This document shows, piece by piece, positions 11,162 to 24,128 of a stretch of DNA of 64,000 nucleotides. This stretch comes from Hymenoscyphus infarciens. Its lineage: Eukaryota > Ascomycota > Leotiomycetes > Helotiales > Helotiaceae. Positions within the stretch are counted from its first letter, which is position 1. Each line of letters opens with the position of its first letter. Below the pieces are notes generated by a model. That model was given only the letters and a program-made list of their open reading frames with translations. It did no database searches and had not been told where the DNA came from. Location of the stretch: assembly GCA_001414345.1 (NCBI GenBank), contig LLCB01000018.1, forward strand, positions 1-64,000, in the 5' to 3' direction. The translations under genes and the position numbers were made by a program.

Positions 11162-12949
11162 GAGGGCTGCGAAGAAGACACACTTCGCCTCCATGTCCAA
11201 AGTCAAACAGGCCAGGCTCACCAGTAATAGGAGATACGACAGCCTGGCACAAGAGCACGAAGAGATCGCCGAGAGCTATACTATAAAAAGGGCTGCCGAC
11301 TATACTAGTATAGGATCAGCTCTAAAGTTAGAGGACAACCTTACTAATGTCTCCTCTAGCATCTTATTAAGTTTAGAGGTATTATTAAATACCCTATCTA
11401 TAGACGTCTTAAGTACTAAGACTATAAAGCGTCGAACCTCCTTCTAAACTAATTAATAAGTATATACTAGTACTCTACTCTTTCTATTTTATAGTATAAC
11501 GTTAAAAAGTTATATAATATAATAAACCTACTTCTATATAATAAGATAGTAGAGGAATATAATATTATAGTAATTTAAGAGCTATAGCTAAATAGCTACG
11601 ATAAAAAACTTACCTATAACCTCTCTTAAGAAAGATTTAAAGCTTTTATAAGTAGATAGAGTAGGCTATTTATATACTTTCTTATAAATAGAAAAATTAA
11701 TCCTACTTTAGTAAAGGTTACTAGTAAAGGCGATTATTTATACTCTCTTTATATTATATTAAAAACAGATAATAGTAATAAAGTTATTACTATTTATAAT
11801 ATCTATAACCTTTAATAGTAAGATTAGTTAAATAAGACATATATAGAAGAGAAATAGAAAGGTATTCTAATCTAATCTATTCTATTAGAACTTAATATAG
11901 TACTTAAAAAGTATAGAAATAATAAATAGGTAGTAGTAGAGAACTTTAACCTATACTATAAAGAGTAGTTTAGAGACTTACTATTATCTATATATAGCTA
12001 AAGAAGGAAAGCTTAAGCTATAGCTTTACTAAGTATAGTAAGAGAAAGATATCTAGAACTAGTACTATTAAAAGGCTTAGTTACTAGACTCTAATTTAAT
12101 ATTCGATCTTATCTTATTAAGACTACTATTAACTTAAGTTAGTATAACTCTAGACTTATAGACTCGATCTAGTTATATAGAGTCTAAAAAGACCTAGATA
12201 TAGTTATTAACTATGTCCTAGTTGAAATAGTCCTTCTTATTAACTATACGCTTACTCTAGTTATAGTTAATAAAGACTTTAAGAGAATAGATATAGAGCT
12301 TCTTAATATAATACTTCTACTACTTCTTCTAAAGTCTAAAATCTATACTATAGCTAATCTAGATATAGTAGTTAATCTTATGATTTAAGTAGTCTAAGTA
12401 GCTATATAAACCTTAATACTAGACTACGTTCTTACTCTTAAATTAATACCTAGCTTTATATAAGAGTATAGAGAAGCTATTTAAGAAGTTAAGTATATAT
12501 AAAGAAGGTAGAATAGATTAGATAGTATAGAGTATAATCTAAGAGCTTTCTAAGAAGCTAAAAAGATAAGAAAGAAGCTAATTACAATCGCTTAAAGGGA
12601 TATATATAGAGATAAGGTATTAAATATAAGAGATAAGAAAGGGCTATAGGCTTTAGTAAGGTAGATAAGATTAAGAGAGTTCTAAGCTCTTACTTTTACT
12701 CTTAATCTAAAGAGAGAAGATAGTATAATAGTAGAGAATATATAAGTAAAAGCTAATATACTATAATAAACCTTCTTCCTATTCTCTCTTAAACCCGACC
12801 TCTCTAATACTTACTTTTACTCTTATTACTCTCTTAAAGAGCCTTAGACCTCTATTTAAGAATACGAAGTAAGAGTAGTAATATAAGAGACCTTACTAGA
12901 TAAAGCTTTAGAAGAAGATAGAATACTAAATAGAGTTATCTAGATAGTA

Positions 12950-13900
12950 GCTAGTATTCTTACCTCGTATCTTACTAATATCTTTAATAAGTCTATAAAA
13001 CTTTAGTACTACTTAAAGAGGTTTAAGAAGTTTATTATAGTTGCCTTATATAAGCTTAGAAAAGAGACGTACGCTAAGCCTAAATTATACTATTCTATTA
13101 CTCTTATAAATATAATAGATAAGATTATAGACTTAGTACTTACTAAAAGGATCTAGTACTACGTAGAGAAACATTTTATACTACTAATAACTTATATAAG
13201 AGGCTATAAATAATTATTCTACGAATATAGTATATACCTTCTACTTAAAAAGATATACTTAGCTTAGAGAAAGAGAAAGGTAGTAAGCTTACTTATACTT
13301 AATATCTTAGAAGCTTTTAACTATATATTATATAAAAGGCTAATCTATAATATAAAGAAAAGAGGCCTACTCTTAGAAGTTATTTATTAGATATCTAGTT
13401 ATCTTATAAAGAGGACTATCTAGATTAAGCTATTCGAAGGTATAAGCGATATATATAACGTAATAACTAGTATTCTCTAAGGCTCTTCTCTCTCTTCTAT
13501 TCTCTACCTCTTTTATAATATAGACCTTATTAATATTAATAAAGGCTATAATCTATCTATAAGGTATATTAATAATATATACTTTCTTATAGAGAGCTAT
13601 ACTATAGAGGCTATAATCTAAAAGCTAGAGATTATATATTATAAAGCTAATAACTAAGCCTAAAAACACGCCTTAGTATTTACTTCTACTAAGTATAAGC
13701 TTATCTACTTTATTTATAAGAGAGATAAAAAGCGTATTTATAATAAATTCTAGCTTATTAATCTAGGATAGAGTAGGATTATTAAAGCTATATCTTATAT
13801 CTAATACTTAGGAGTTATCTTAGACTTTAAACTAAATAGTATAAAGTATATAGAATATATTAAGATTAAGATCGAGAAGTCGATTTAGATACTAAGTAGT
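12950..13900 (+). pseudogene. LINE reverse transcriptase remnant
   Basis: Conceptual translation keeps the RT order: SITLINIIDKIIDLVL (palm entry), VVSLLILNILEAFNY (motif A, with the catalytic Asp of DxxxAFD lost), ITSIL-GSSLSSILYLFYN (motif B, originally a QGSPLSP type) and RYINNIYFL (motif C, a mutated YxDD, at about 13560-13590). Both catalytic aspartate regions show Asp-to-Asn changes, the G-to-A outcome expected of RIP on the coding strand. Reading frame is kept over hundreds of codons with stops but few indels. Confidence 0.8.
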
Positions 13901-14064
13901 ATAGTAGAGTTAATATAGAGTGTCTTAATAAGTGATATAATTACTCTTATAAAAGCGATTATTATACCTTAGATCTTATTTACTAGCTTAACTTAGTAGA
14001 TATCTAACTTAATAGTATAAGGCTAAAAGACTTATTAGAAGAAGATAATCTAAATACTAAATAC

Positions 14065-14255
14065 TATAATAGCTCTCTATAAATATATAAAGAGAGTGCT
14101 TATAGAATAGTACCTAATATTAAGGAAAACTAAACTAAAGAGAAAAGCAAAGAGTATAAGTACTCTAGCTTTATTTATATATATTAAGTAAAGCCTTAGC
14201 AAAGTCTTAGAATAACCTAGTTATATAAGTAACGTATATAACTAGGACTATTATA
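14065..14255 (-). repeat. Gypsy 3' LTR (191 bp)
   Basis: Matches 19977-20167 over the full 191 bp, with transitions. The shared core includes AAGGAAAACTAAACTAAAGA and AGTATAAGTACTCTAGC. This copy is more RIP-mutated: it has AAGCCTTAGCAAAGTC where the other keeps AAGCCTCGGCAAAGCC. Confidence 0.9.
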
Positions 14256-14899
14256 CTACCTCTCTCTTTAAATAGGCCTCCTATAACTAAGTAGCTTTAT
14301 TCTCTTTTAATATAAGAGTATTAACCTCTAGCTTACTATAATCCTCTCTCCTAGCCTTATATACTACTTTCTATAGTAGAAGAGCTTCTAAGAGACTAGC
14401 TATTTTTAGCTTCTTTAAATAGAACCTCTCTACTAGTTATAACACGTATATTAGTTATTAAGCTAGATACTAATTAAGGTCTTTATTATAGCCTTTCTAC
14501 TTAATTTAGTAATAAAAGAACTACTATCTCTTCTTACTAGCTAGTATTTCTTTAACCTTCTATTCCTCTTCTTTATTTATAATAATTAGTAGAAGTAGTA
14601 TAACTACCTATCTTAGTAAGGGATTATCTATAGCCTTATATAACTTCTTAAATATAAAGATAAGATAAACTTTAATAAAAGCTAGTAGTTATAATTAGAA
14701 AGTAGAACCTACTTTCTTAAAAATCTTAAAAGAGCTAGCTATCTAGTAGTCTAGCTTTTAGCTTAGTTATTAAGTTACCTAGTCCTTTATTATAATAAAG
14801 ACTATATCTCTTACTCTAAAATCGACATCTTATTTATATTTATTTATATCTTATTCCTTCTTCTATTAAGCTTTTAATATATTTACTTAGCCGACGTCT

Positions 14900-17250
14900 A
14901 AAACCTCTTAAATTATCTTTATAACTATTATAGCCTCTTCTTATAATAGCTGTTCTTTTATATTAGCTAGTTCTAGTATTTACTAGTTAAATAAGGTTCT
15001 TAGTATATATCTCTTTTATAACTTAAAAAGTAATATTCTAATAGTACTATAAAGTAGTACTAACTATATATAGTCTATTATTAGAAGGATCTTAGACTAA
15101 TTAGTATAATAATAATTAATATATAGCTATAAGCACTAATTAAGGTATTAATTTATAATCTTAGTCTAGCTATTAGTTTAAGCGTAGTTTATAGTAGAGA
15201 GTTAAAGCTAAATACCTAGGATTTAAGTAAACTCTCTTTAGAACGTAGTAATAAAGTAAGAGCCTTTATCTAATATTATACTTTCTAGAATCTTATAATA
15301 TCGTAGAATATACTCGATATATAACCTTACTATCTATTTAGAAGTAATATTCTTATAATAAGGTATTAAAATAAACTATTTAGATAAGTAGTCTATTACT
15401 ATAAATACATTATTATAACTATACTTATTAACTAGAAAGGACTTAAAATCTATAGCTATATATTACTATATACATAGTAGTATTAGGAGTAGGTATAAAT
15501 AGCTAGGTGTTTTATCTTAAGAAACGTCTACTCTTCTATATTTATAGTAGTTTTATATATATCTTATAATATTAGCTTTTATATTTCACTAAATATATCT
15601 TAAACGTAGAATCTAGTAGATCTTATCTCTTCTTAAATAAGCTAAAAGTATCTAATTATAAGCCTTATAAATTAGGTCTATTCTTAGTATATCTATATCT
15701 AGTACTACTAAGTAGTCTTAGTAAAGTAAAAGGCCTTCCTCTAAGGTATATAGAGAATTAGTATTAGTTTTAGCTTATGTTTATATAGCTTAAAGTATTA
15801 TAGCATCCTTATTTACTTAGTAAATTCGTTCTAAAAGTATAAATAATTCTTAGAAGTAGTCTTTATTAACTAGAGCTAGTATAATTAAGCTTATTTTAAC
15901 TCTTAGGTCTTTAAGCGCTTCTATATTAACTTATTCCTTTATTAAGAGTATATAAGTCTAGTACTACTCTTTAAGTTCCTTTTATAAGTATATTTTATTT
16001 ACTTTATAAGTTAAAATATCTATCTTCTTATTCTTATATTTTAAATAAAATATAATAATAAAATAGTACTTAGCTAAGGCTTTAGCCTACCTTACTTAAT
16101 AAGTAGTAAGTTACTTAGTAGTTATAAAGTACTTAAGCGTCTTATAATTAGTATAAATATAAATCTTTAAATAAGTACTTTATAGTTCTAGTCTCTATTC
16201 TATAAGTAAGTATATAATAGTAAGTAGCTCTTTATTATATATTTTATAGTTATACTTAGCTAGAGATATAGTCTTACTAAAGTAGGCTATAAAGTACTAT
16301 TCTCTATTAGCTTATTATTATTATAATACTTTAATAATAATTCTATCTAAAGCGTCTATTTTAATTATAATAAGAAGGTTAAGAGAGTAGTAGTAGAGGA
16401 TTAGTATAAAGGTAAGTACTACTTTTAAGTCTTTAAACGCTTTCTAGTACTCTTTATTAAAATTAAAAGGTATATTATTCTATATTAGATATACTAAGAG
16501 CTTTATAATTATACTATAGTTCTAGATAAACTTTTAATAAAAGTTATAAAAACTAAGAAAGCTTTAAACGCTTTTTACTATCTCTAGAGCTTACTATTTC
16601 TATACTACTAAGACCTTTTTAGAGTCTACTTTAATCCTATTAGTACTAATAATAAACCTAAGGTATTTTATCTTCTTAATATTAAACTTATACTTCTTAA
16701 TATTAACTTATAACCTAGTATCTTTAAAATATTAAAAGACCTTTTATATATACTCTTTATATTTAAGAACGTTTAATAAGTAGATAAGAATATTATCTAA
16801 ATAGGTAGAGTAGAAGTTATTTAGATAGTTAAATAGAACGTTATTTATATAATACTAGTAGGTAGATAAGCTATTTATTAGACTAAATAGTAGAACCTTA
16901 TACTTATACGTTTTATAATAGATATAAAAGGTAGTTAATTCCTTAGTATCTAGATCTATTTATATATAATAGAAGGCTTATTAGATATCTAGCTTAGTAA
17001 AAATATAAGCTTAACTAATATATATAAACGTTTTATTAATTAGAGGTAATAGATAGTAGTCTTTTTAAGTAAGATTATTAAGTTTTTAGAAGTTAATATA
17101 AAAATATAGCCTTTTATCTACTTTCTTATTATATAAAATAGAAGTAGTAAAAGAGAACTAGCTATATTTAATAAACCCTTTATAGAGATTCTCTAAGATA
17201 TATTCCTTTATAGCTAATAACTCTTTTATAGATATCTTATATAAAAGAGA
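14900..17250 (-). pseudogene. Gypsy pol remnant (RT, RNase H, integrase)
   Basis: On the minus strand RT appears near 17150-16450: NKKVDKRLYFYINF-KLNNL (from a KKKDGSLRxxxDFRxLN type) and TYLDNILIYLL at about 16810-16775, a mutated YVDD/YLDD box. Integrase core sequence lies near 15560-15230: YIAIDFKSFL then YNNVFIVIDYLSK, the first two catalytic acidic regions. The RT-before-integrase order separates it from Copia. Stops throughout are RIP-type. Confidence 0.8.
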
Positions 17251-19171
17251 ATATCTAAGAGTATTTAAACCTTTAAGATTAATCTTATAGTTATAGTATT
17301 AGTAAGGTAGAAGAGTATCTAAAGTAGTTTTAGAAAATACCTCTTTAAAGTCTTAATACTTATTAGAAAGAGTAATATTAGAGGCTATATCTAGCTCTTA
17401 ATTAGCTATAATAGTATTAATTTTATATATACTTATAATAAATATCTTACTATTCTTTTAGAATAAGTAATAATATATTCTTATAGCTAAAATAGCTAAA
17501 ATGTTAATAATAAGGTCTAACTTCTTTAAGATAAAGGGTTTCTAATAATATACTAGGATAAGTACCTTCTTAATAATACTCTTAAGTTCTTTCTTTATAA
17601 CTTAGTATTATACTTATATTAAGGACTTATAACCTCTCTTACTATATATAGTTAAGATATAACTAGTTAGAGTTATAGTATTAATTTTAAGGTAATCTAT
17701 AAGCTTTAAGAGTCGTCTACCTTATTAATACTATTTATCTATTTCTATAGCTTAGTTATAAGTATTAGCTTTATCTTAGTAAGAGAGTATAAAGTCTTTT
17801 AGTTATATAGTATCTTAAGAGAGAGGAGTTAGCTATTAGGTAGAGAAGTAAGGCTTAAGGTTATTAGGTTAAAGTAGTTTCTAATAAGTTATATTAATAT
17901 TAATATAAAAGTACTTAAAGAACCTCTAGCTAAGGATAATATTATATAGACTTAAGTCTAAGAAGATAAATAATATATTAAAGAATTTATAGCTATCTAA
18001 GATATAATTTAAAAGGAGATAATATATAGCTTTACTCTTAATTTCTTTATTATATCTATAAATCTTAATAAAAGTAGGAAGTCTTTTAGTTTTTAAACTA
18101 TAAAACTTTATAAGGTTATAACTAAGTTATATATTTATAAAAGAAAAGGTATTTACTTTAAGGTTACTAAGAGTAGTAGTTTATATACTAAATCTATTAA
18201 TAGTTATTATACTAAGTAAAGTAAACGCTTTTCTACTAATTAATAACTATAAATTAATCTTAAAGAGATTAATCTTATATTTATCTAAGAAGAAGTCTTC
18301 TCTTAGGCTTCTTCGTTTTCTAACTCTAAGCTAGTATCTTCTTCTTTAAGCTCTTTAAGGTTAACTCTATATATCCTTAGCTTTAGATAATCCTTAATAT
18401 AATAACTAGGCTTACTATAGTTAAAGTACTTATCTAATAGTTCTAGAGTTAAGTAGTTATTTATAGTAGAAGTGTTAAAACGTTTAAGAAGGATAAAAAG
18501 GACTATAAAAGAAGAAGAGCTAGTAGGCGTAGAAGTAGATATATACTAGTTTAAGATAAAAGGAAAGTTTATTACTTATACTCTTTAAGAAGTAAGATTT
18601 TAAAAGTTACTATTAATATTACTTATAAGATTATAAAAGGAGTTTATATCTCTCTTAGCTTAGAACTTAGTAATAATAAGAGATTAATATAGTATAAGAG
18701 TTAACTTATTCTATAAGTCTTCTACTTAGTTTTATTAGAGAACTTTAGCTTTATCTATAAGTTATTAGAACTTAGTATAGAAGTTATAGAAAGTTTATAT
18801 CTTTAATATAATAAGGTCTTAATATTAGATATAAGCTTCTTAGTATATATATAAGCTAATAGTAATGTTTTAGAAGTAAGTTAATATCTCTTTATAGCTA
18901 CTAAACTAATCTATAGTATTAAACTTATATCTTAGATAAATATAGTTTTAAACTCTTTTAAAAGTATAATAGTAAATTAAATTTATTCTTACTTCCTTAG
19001 ACTTAAAGTAGTTAGTATTAATAAACAACTTTACTATAATTTTAGTTTCTTAAGTTATATAAGTAAATTCGTCTTTTATAGTAAATTAGTAAAGATTAGC
19101 TATTCTACTTATCTTCTTTAATAATAAAACTATAAAAAAGAAATAAGTTATATTAAGAGTTTATAGCTAAG

Positions 19172-19465
19172 TGTTGTGGGGTGCACCACGTGACTCTTGG
19201 CGCTAATGGACGGAGGAACCTGTAGATAGCTTCGAGCGCCTTATACTCTCTTCTCTCTTTAGACGTTTTATATACCACAATTGATTATATTGAATCTACC
19301 TTTCTTTTGAGCCTCGACTAGGGCAAGACAACGAAACTACGTTCGATACGACTATCCTGTGATATATAAAACGTCTAAAGAGAGAAGAGAGTATAAGGCG
19401 CTCGAAGCTATCTACAGGTTCCTCCGTCTATTAGCGCCAAGAGTCACGTGGTGCACCCCATAACA
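19172..19465. mobile_element. 294-bp palindromic (foldback) element inside the Gypsy
   Basis: Two 103-bp arms (19172-19274 and 19363-19465) are inverted copies with only two differences, separated by an 88-bp loop. Both differences are CA on the left-arm complement versus TA on the right, a RIP-type change. Ends are TGTTGTGGGG and CCCCATAACA, so the element starts TG and ends CA. A perfect 5-bp duplication CTAAG flanks it (19167-19171, 19466-19470). Composition is near normal in a host element that is otherwise heavily RIP-mutated, so it arrived late. It could be a MITE or a solo LTR with an internal palindrome. No coding capacity. Confidence 0.88.
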
Positions 19466-19976
19466 CTAAGTAGAGGTATATTAATAAAAAGTACTAACTA
19501 TATTTAAAGTATTTACTTTAAGTTTATAAACTTTACTTATTAATAAGGTTATTACTTTAAGAATTTATTATAAAGTAGAGTTAAGTAGAGGTAATTTAAG
19601 AATCTTATACTATAAAGAACTAGTAGTTATCTTAGTAAAAGAAGGTAGTAGTAGTAGTATAGTAATAGCTAGTATATATGTTTTAGTAGATTAAGTTCTT
19701 AAGCTAGATTAGTATATAACGTTAATAGAAGAGAGAAGAGAGATTAGCTCTACTAACTCTAAAGCAAAGTAGAATAGTTCTTAGGTTAATAGATTACTTT
19801 TAAAGAACTTGACGTAGTTAATAGAAGAACGCTAGACTCTACTACTTAATATAAATAGGTTAGGCTTTATAGAGAAGAATAGTAAATTTAGTAGATTTAA
19901 TATAAGTAAATATATATATTATTATTAAGATATTAGTAAAAGCCTTCCTAGGTAAAAAGGGAGAGTTTAGTTTTAG

Positions 19977-20167
19977 TATAATAGCTCTTTATAAATATAT
20001 AAAAAGAGTACTTATAAAATAGTACCTAATATTAAGGAAAACTAAACTAAAGAGAAAAGCAAAGAGTATAAGTACTCTAGCTTTATTTATATATATTAAG
20101 CGAAGCCTCGGCAAAGCCTCGGGACAACCTGGTCACGTGAATGACGTATGTGACTAGGACTGTTATA
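19977..20167 (-). repeat. Gypsy 5' LTR (191 bp)
   Basis: Partner of 14065-14255. This copy keeps a G+C-richer segment with GGTCACGTGAATGACGTATG, containing the CACGTG and TGACGTA motifs. Its minus-strand start reads TATAACAGTCCTAG, a RIP-altered TGTAACAGTCC. Confidence 0.9.
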
Positions 20168-20539
20168 TATACCTTTTAAAAGAAGGTACTATATATAGTA
20201 ACTAGAGCCTTCTAAACTATAGTAGTAGTAGTTATTAAAGCTAAAACGGATTTCCTCTTAATTAATATCTAGCTAGATTATACTAGTATAATTTCTATAA
20301 ACCGAATTAAAGTATTACTTATATATATATATATTATAATACTATAAGAGAGAGGAACTATTAGTAATAACTTAGCTTACCTCTCCTCTTTCTAAGAACT
20401 TAAGTATAAGGTATAAATAACTATTAGATAATAATAATAAGAAAGGATTAAAAGGAAGATCCTAATCGTTACTAAGCTATAGTAGTCGCTGTCTAATATA
20501 CAAATCGCTCTAGACGCTAAGATAGCTATTAAAGAATAT

Positions 20540-20900
20540 AATAAGATCTAAAAGTAGTCTTACTTTATATATATATAAGTCTTTATAGATAGAAGTAATA
20601 TTAATAACTAAGTTAGTATAGCTATATAAGAACTATATAAAGAGTAGGTATATAAAGTAGATATTAGACTAAGTAATTAGTTTATAGTCTATAAAGCTAA
20701 GCTTATTAGTATATAGATAGCTCTTAGTATAGTAAAGAGAGGAGGAGATATAATAAGAAAGCTTACTATCTTTACTAATAACTAAGCTACTATTATATTA
20801 TCTATAAGACCTAGAAACTAGTCTAGGTAATTTATTCTAAGAAAGATATACTAGTTATATAGTGTCTTAAAAAGGAGGAACGTAGAGGTAATAATTTAAT
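20540..20900 (+). pseudogene. LINE RNase H remnant (3' portion of the split LINE)
   Basis: Plus-strand reading shows FIDRSNINN-VSIAI-EL then FIVYKAKLISI, matching the D-G-S and V-x-x-A-E-L signature pattern of LINE RNase H. It lies ~0.4 kb right of the Gypsy LTR, and upstream of it TRAF-TIVVVVIKAKTDFLL resembles the usual linker between RT and RNase H. This shows the LINE continues across the Gypsy insertion. Confidence 0.7.
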
Positions 20901-21808
20901 AGATCTTAGTATATATAGGTGTCTTAGATAACGAAAAGGCTAACGAGCTTATAAAGTAAGCTACTAGTTAGCAATTAAAAGAGAATAAGGAGAAGAAGTT
21001 ACTAAAAGCTCTAGAGTAGTATATAGCGTAGCTTCTATAGCTCCTATTCTCTTATAAAAGAATAATTAATTTAATAGCTAGATCTCTTTAGTATAGAAAG
21101 TAAGACCTTAAAAATACTAGTATACTATATAAGAAAAGATAGATAAAAGAGAGGATCTTACTATTTTACTATACTTAATAACTATACTAAAACCTTATAA
21201 AGGCTAAATCTTTAGTACTAATCTAGATAAGAACTAAGAAGATTAGCTTAAATAGATACTTATATAAGATTAATAGAATAGATAACTTATAGTATAAATA
21301 TAACTAATTATACTAAACTATTAAATATATACTTAAAGACTATAAAGACTTTAAAGATTTATAACTAGAATATATAGGAGTAGAGTACGCTAGTAATACT
21401 AGGGTCTTCCTCTTAGATAGTAAACTTATACCTAAAATAGTCTCTTTTATACTTATAAGTAGTCTTTTAGACTAATTTATAGTATATACTAAAACATATT
21501 CGCCTTTGTAAATAAGAGGTATTATAAAGAGGACGGCTAGAGTAGTACCTTTAGACGATTATTATTTATACTAACTAAGCTCTTAAGAGGGCTGTCATTT
21601 TATATAATATAATATATACTAGATTAGAAGGCGAGGTTAGGATAGAGGTTATACTTGGAGTTTAGATTATTTAATTTATTTTAGGTCTCTTTTATCTTTC
21701 TTTTATTAGCCCTGGATACGGAGCCGATAGCTTATAACTATATTTATAGACTAGACCTAAATAGTACGTCTGTATATCTGCTAAAGCAGATAAATAGACT
21801 ATTGATTA

Positions 21809-21809
<1 letters not shown>

Positions 21810-21857
<48 letters not shown>
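21810..21857 (+). other. 48-nt poly(A) tail of the LINE
   Basis: An uninterrupted run of 48 A directly before the right target-site duplication. It marks the 3' end of the LINE and target-primed reverse transcription. A-only tracts cannot be RIP-mutated, so its perfection says nothing about age by that route, but its length argues against great age because such runs shrink. Confidence 0.95.
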
Positions 21858-21858
<1 letters not shown>

Positions 21859-22016
21859 ATATCACCACTAATTTCAATTGACTTGTGTATATCGTTGGTT
21901 TAAGCTTAAGAAAAAGCTTTTGATAAGAGAGGACTTTGGGGGAACTTCAAAATGGATTATTTCTTGATTCACAACTTTTAAGGTGGACAAACACCTAAAC
22001 ACCATCATCACACCTA

Positions 22017-24128
22017 TCAACCAACCTTAGTATCGCTCACCTCACTCCCCGACTCCCTCCTCACAACCCCCTCGTTCCCCACCCCACCAGCAATGCGTCT
22101 CTCCTCCTCTCTCTTACTAGCAGCCCCCATATCCGCCAACCCATACCATGTAATAACAGCACACCCCAATACCGCGGCCAAAACACTAAAAGTCATAGCT
22201 ACAATGCCCCTTGGTGTGAAGCCAGCTGGTAGTGGGTCTGGAGCTTTATTCTCTCCTTTCAAATCGAAAAAATCTTTTGTATTGCCTGCTGCGTTGCCTG
22301 AGATGGGGATTTTCTGGGAGGAGCAGACTGCTTTGTGGTCTTCGGGGATGACTAGGGTTTTCTGGAGTTCGAGAGGTTGTTCAACGAATGTTGCTATCAA
22401 GCCTTGGTCCATGTGCCATTCGATGCTTTTGGTTGTTAGTTGGAAGTTATGGTTGGAGAGGAACAGGGGAGGGATTGGGGTACTTACTGGCAATGGAATA
22501 ACCAGACACCTGGGTTGTTCGCCTTGAATCTCAAGACGGTATTGCCATTTGGATGGAGAACAATTGTGTCTCTTCGCATTGGTGTAGCAGGGTATTGTGT
22601 TTGAGTGGCATTTGTTGGATCGAAGACACCGGCTTCTTCGTCCGTTCGAACTATGGCTTGGAAGTTGTGACCGTGAAGATGGAAGGGGTGTTTTCCACTA
22701 TCTGGAAATAGTCAGTAAGTGATTGTGGATCTTAAGTTCTAAGTACTAACCAAGATTGTTTATAACGACCTCCACGATTTGGTCCTTTTCAAGAACAAAT
22801 GGATGAGAGTATTCGCCATAGACCAATGGGTTGGTAGCATCTGCACCCGTCGTCATGGCAGTGTAAAGTGTAGGTACTTTTGGTGAAACATAACTGATGT
22901 TGTTGAAGAAGGCACTGAGCCCAAAGTCAGTATGGCAGCATCATATGCATGGGCTATACATACTATGGCTTTCCATCACCAAGGTTATCCATGATAACAT
23001 CGAGACTGATAGTCTGATCTGGTTCTGGATACAAAGCTTCCTTATCAAAAGGAACAAGAGTAAAATCATCAAATTCCTTGAGCTCATCGACCAGTTGTGC
23101 GTCTGGAAGCGGGAGGTCTTTATTATAGACGAGATGAGAAGTCGAATTCCATTGGAGACCATCTGGCATCACATCAAAAAGACTCTGGTTATTGTTAGTG
23201 CAAGTTACTTTGGGCCAGGAGATATCAACTTACGGTATCCATACTAGCAACAAAAGCATAGTTGGCGGTAGTCTCATTCTTGGCGGTGAGAAGGAAACTG
23301 CATCGCTGAGCTGCAGAAATATAAATCATGGAAGCCTCCGCTGCCTCGGTAAATACACCATCAACCTCGACAATGGTTAGATTATGACCCTCGAACCAGA
23401 CATACTGGCCAGCAAAGGCGCCAATGTTGACCATTCTGAATAAATAGGTCTTTCCAGGCTGGACTGAAACAGTGAGGTTCTGAGTATCGTTCATCAAAGC
23501 TGATTGTGGAACAGGTTCTGCGCCTGTTGGATTACCCTTGTAGAGGAACTTGGGGATTAAGGTAGTCATTTCTTCATGATACCAATCGGAAACCGATAAA
23601 ACAACCTCCTCATCGTATTTATCTTTGTATGGGAAGTCCGGGTCGTGGATGAGGAATGGTGCTCGAATGCCATCTGGATATTGGCCTTGGTTGTGCGAAT
23701 GGTACCAGTACATGCCAGATTGTTCAACCTGGCCTTGTAAGTAATCGCGCCTCTATTTTCGGAGATGTACTGACAGTAAAGTTGTAGGTGATGCTACTTC
23801 CAGCTGGAACATTACACTGTGTAACCTGTCCCGGTCCATCCATATAATTCGTACCATTCTGGAAAAGACCATGGAAATGAAGAGTTGTACTTTGATTGCC
23901 AAGTTGATTCTGGAGATTGACAACAACTTGATCGCCAACAGTCGCTTCCATCACTGGTAAAGGCCATTTTCCATTAATTCCAATAACCGGTCTTTCAAAC
24001 AATCCATCGGGATTCGCTCTGACCCAGGTCGCATTGAAGTTGTAGGTAACGGTGGCTGCTTCTGCTATGATAGCGAATGCGAGAAGCAGCCCCGATAAAA
24101 TGGGGAAATATGACAATGAAATTGCCAT
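22017..24128 (-). CDS. FET3: Fet3-type multicopper ferroxidase
   Basis: Spliced from six exons with introns at 23734-23770, 23185-23233, 22915-22963, 22702-22750 and 22426-22487; the product is 621 residues with no frame break. A signal peptide (about 1-24) precedes three cupredoxin domains. The four copper-ligand motifs are present: [23 protein letters not shown] and [25 protein letters not shown] is very like yeast Fet3. A C-terminal membrane anchor (about 555-578, [15 protein letters not shown]...) is followed by a ~40-residue cytosolic tail; this anchor separates ferroxidases from secreted laccases. It oxidises Fe(II) to Fe(III) at the plasma membrane for the neighbouring permease. The 37-bp first intron is short but keeps frame. 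Upstream GATA motifs suggest iron repression. Confidence 0.92.

Larger units (their letters stand above)
14065..20167 (-). mobile_element. Ty3/Gypsy LTR retrotransposon inserted in the LINE
   Basis: Two 191-bp LTRs (14065-14255 and 19977-20167) bound a 6.1-kb element read on the minus strand. The pol order is Gypsy-type: protease region, RT, RNase H, then integrase towards the low-coordinate end. LTR termini are TATAATAG and CTGTTATA; these are TG...CA ends after RIP (CA to TA, TG to TA). Flanks AATAC/TATAC suggest a 5-bp duplication with one change. Stops occur throughout, so it is dead. It sits between the LINE's RT and RNase H, so it arrived after the LINE. The 294-bp palindromic element lies inside its gag half. 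Confidence 0.85.
11162..21857 (+). mobile_element. LINE retrotransposon (Tad1/I-like), RIP-degraded, split by a Gypsy element
   Basis: Both ends are defined. The 13-bp sequence CATATCACCACTA lies immediately left (11149-11161) and immediately right of the poly(A) tail (21858-21870), a target-site duplication. Conceptual plus-strand reading, with many RIP stops, gives in order: an ORF1-like start at 11193; an endonuclease-like tract (NFNLYYKE near 11950); reverse transcriptase at about 13.0-13.9 kb; then, beyond the Gypsy insertion, an RNase H tract (FIDRSNINN near 20590). The reading of LINE protein resumes after the Gypsy, so one element was split. LINE sequence alone is about 4.6 kb, probably 5' truncated. 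It cannot be active. Confidence 0.88.

Noticed and set aside
19172..19465. Considered as a hairpin terminator or CRISPR-like repeat
   Set aside because: The flanking 5-bp duplication and 103-bp arms show a mobile element; a eukaryotic host has no CRISPR.
22017..24128. Considered as secreted laccase
   Set aside because: The C-terminal membrane anchor and the adjacent Ftr1 gene fit a ferroxidase; laccases lack the anchor.
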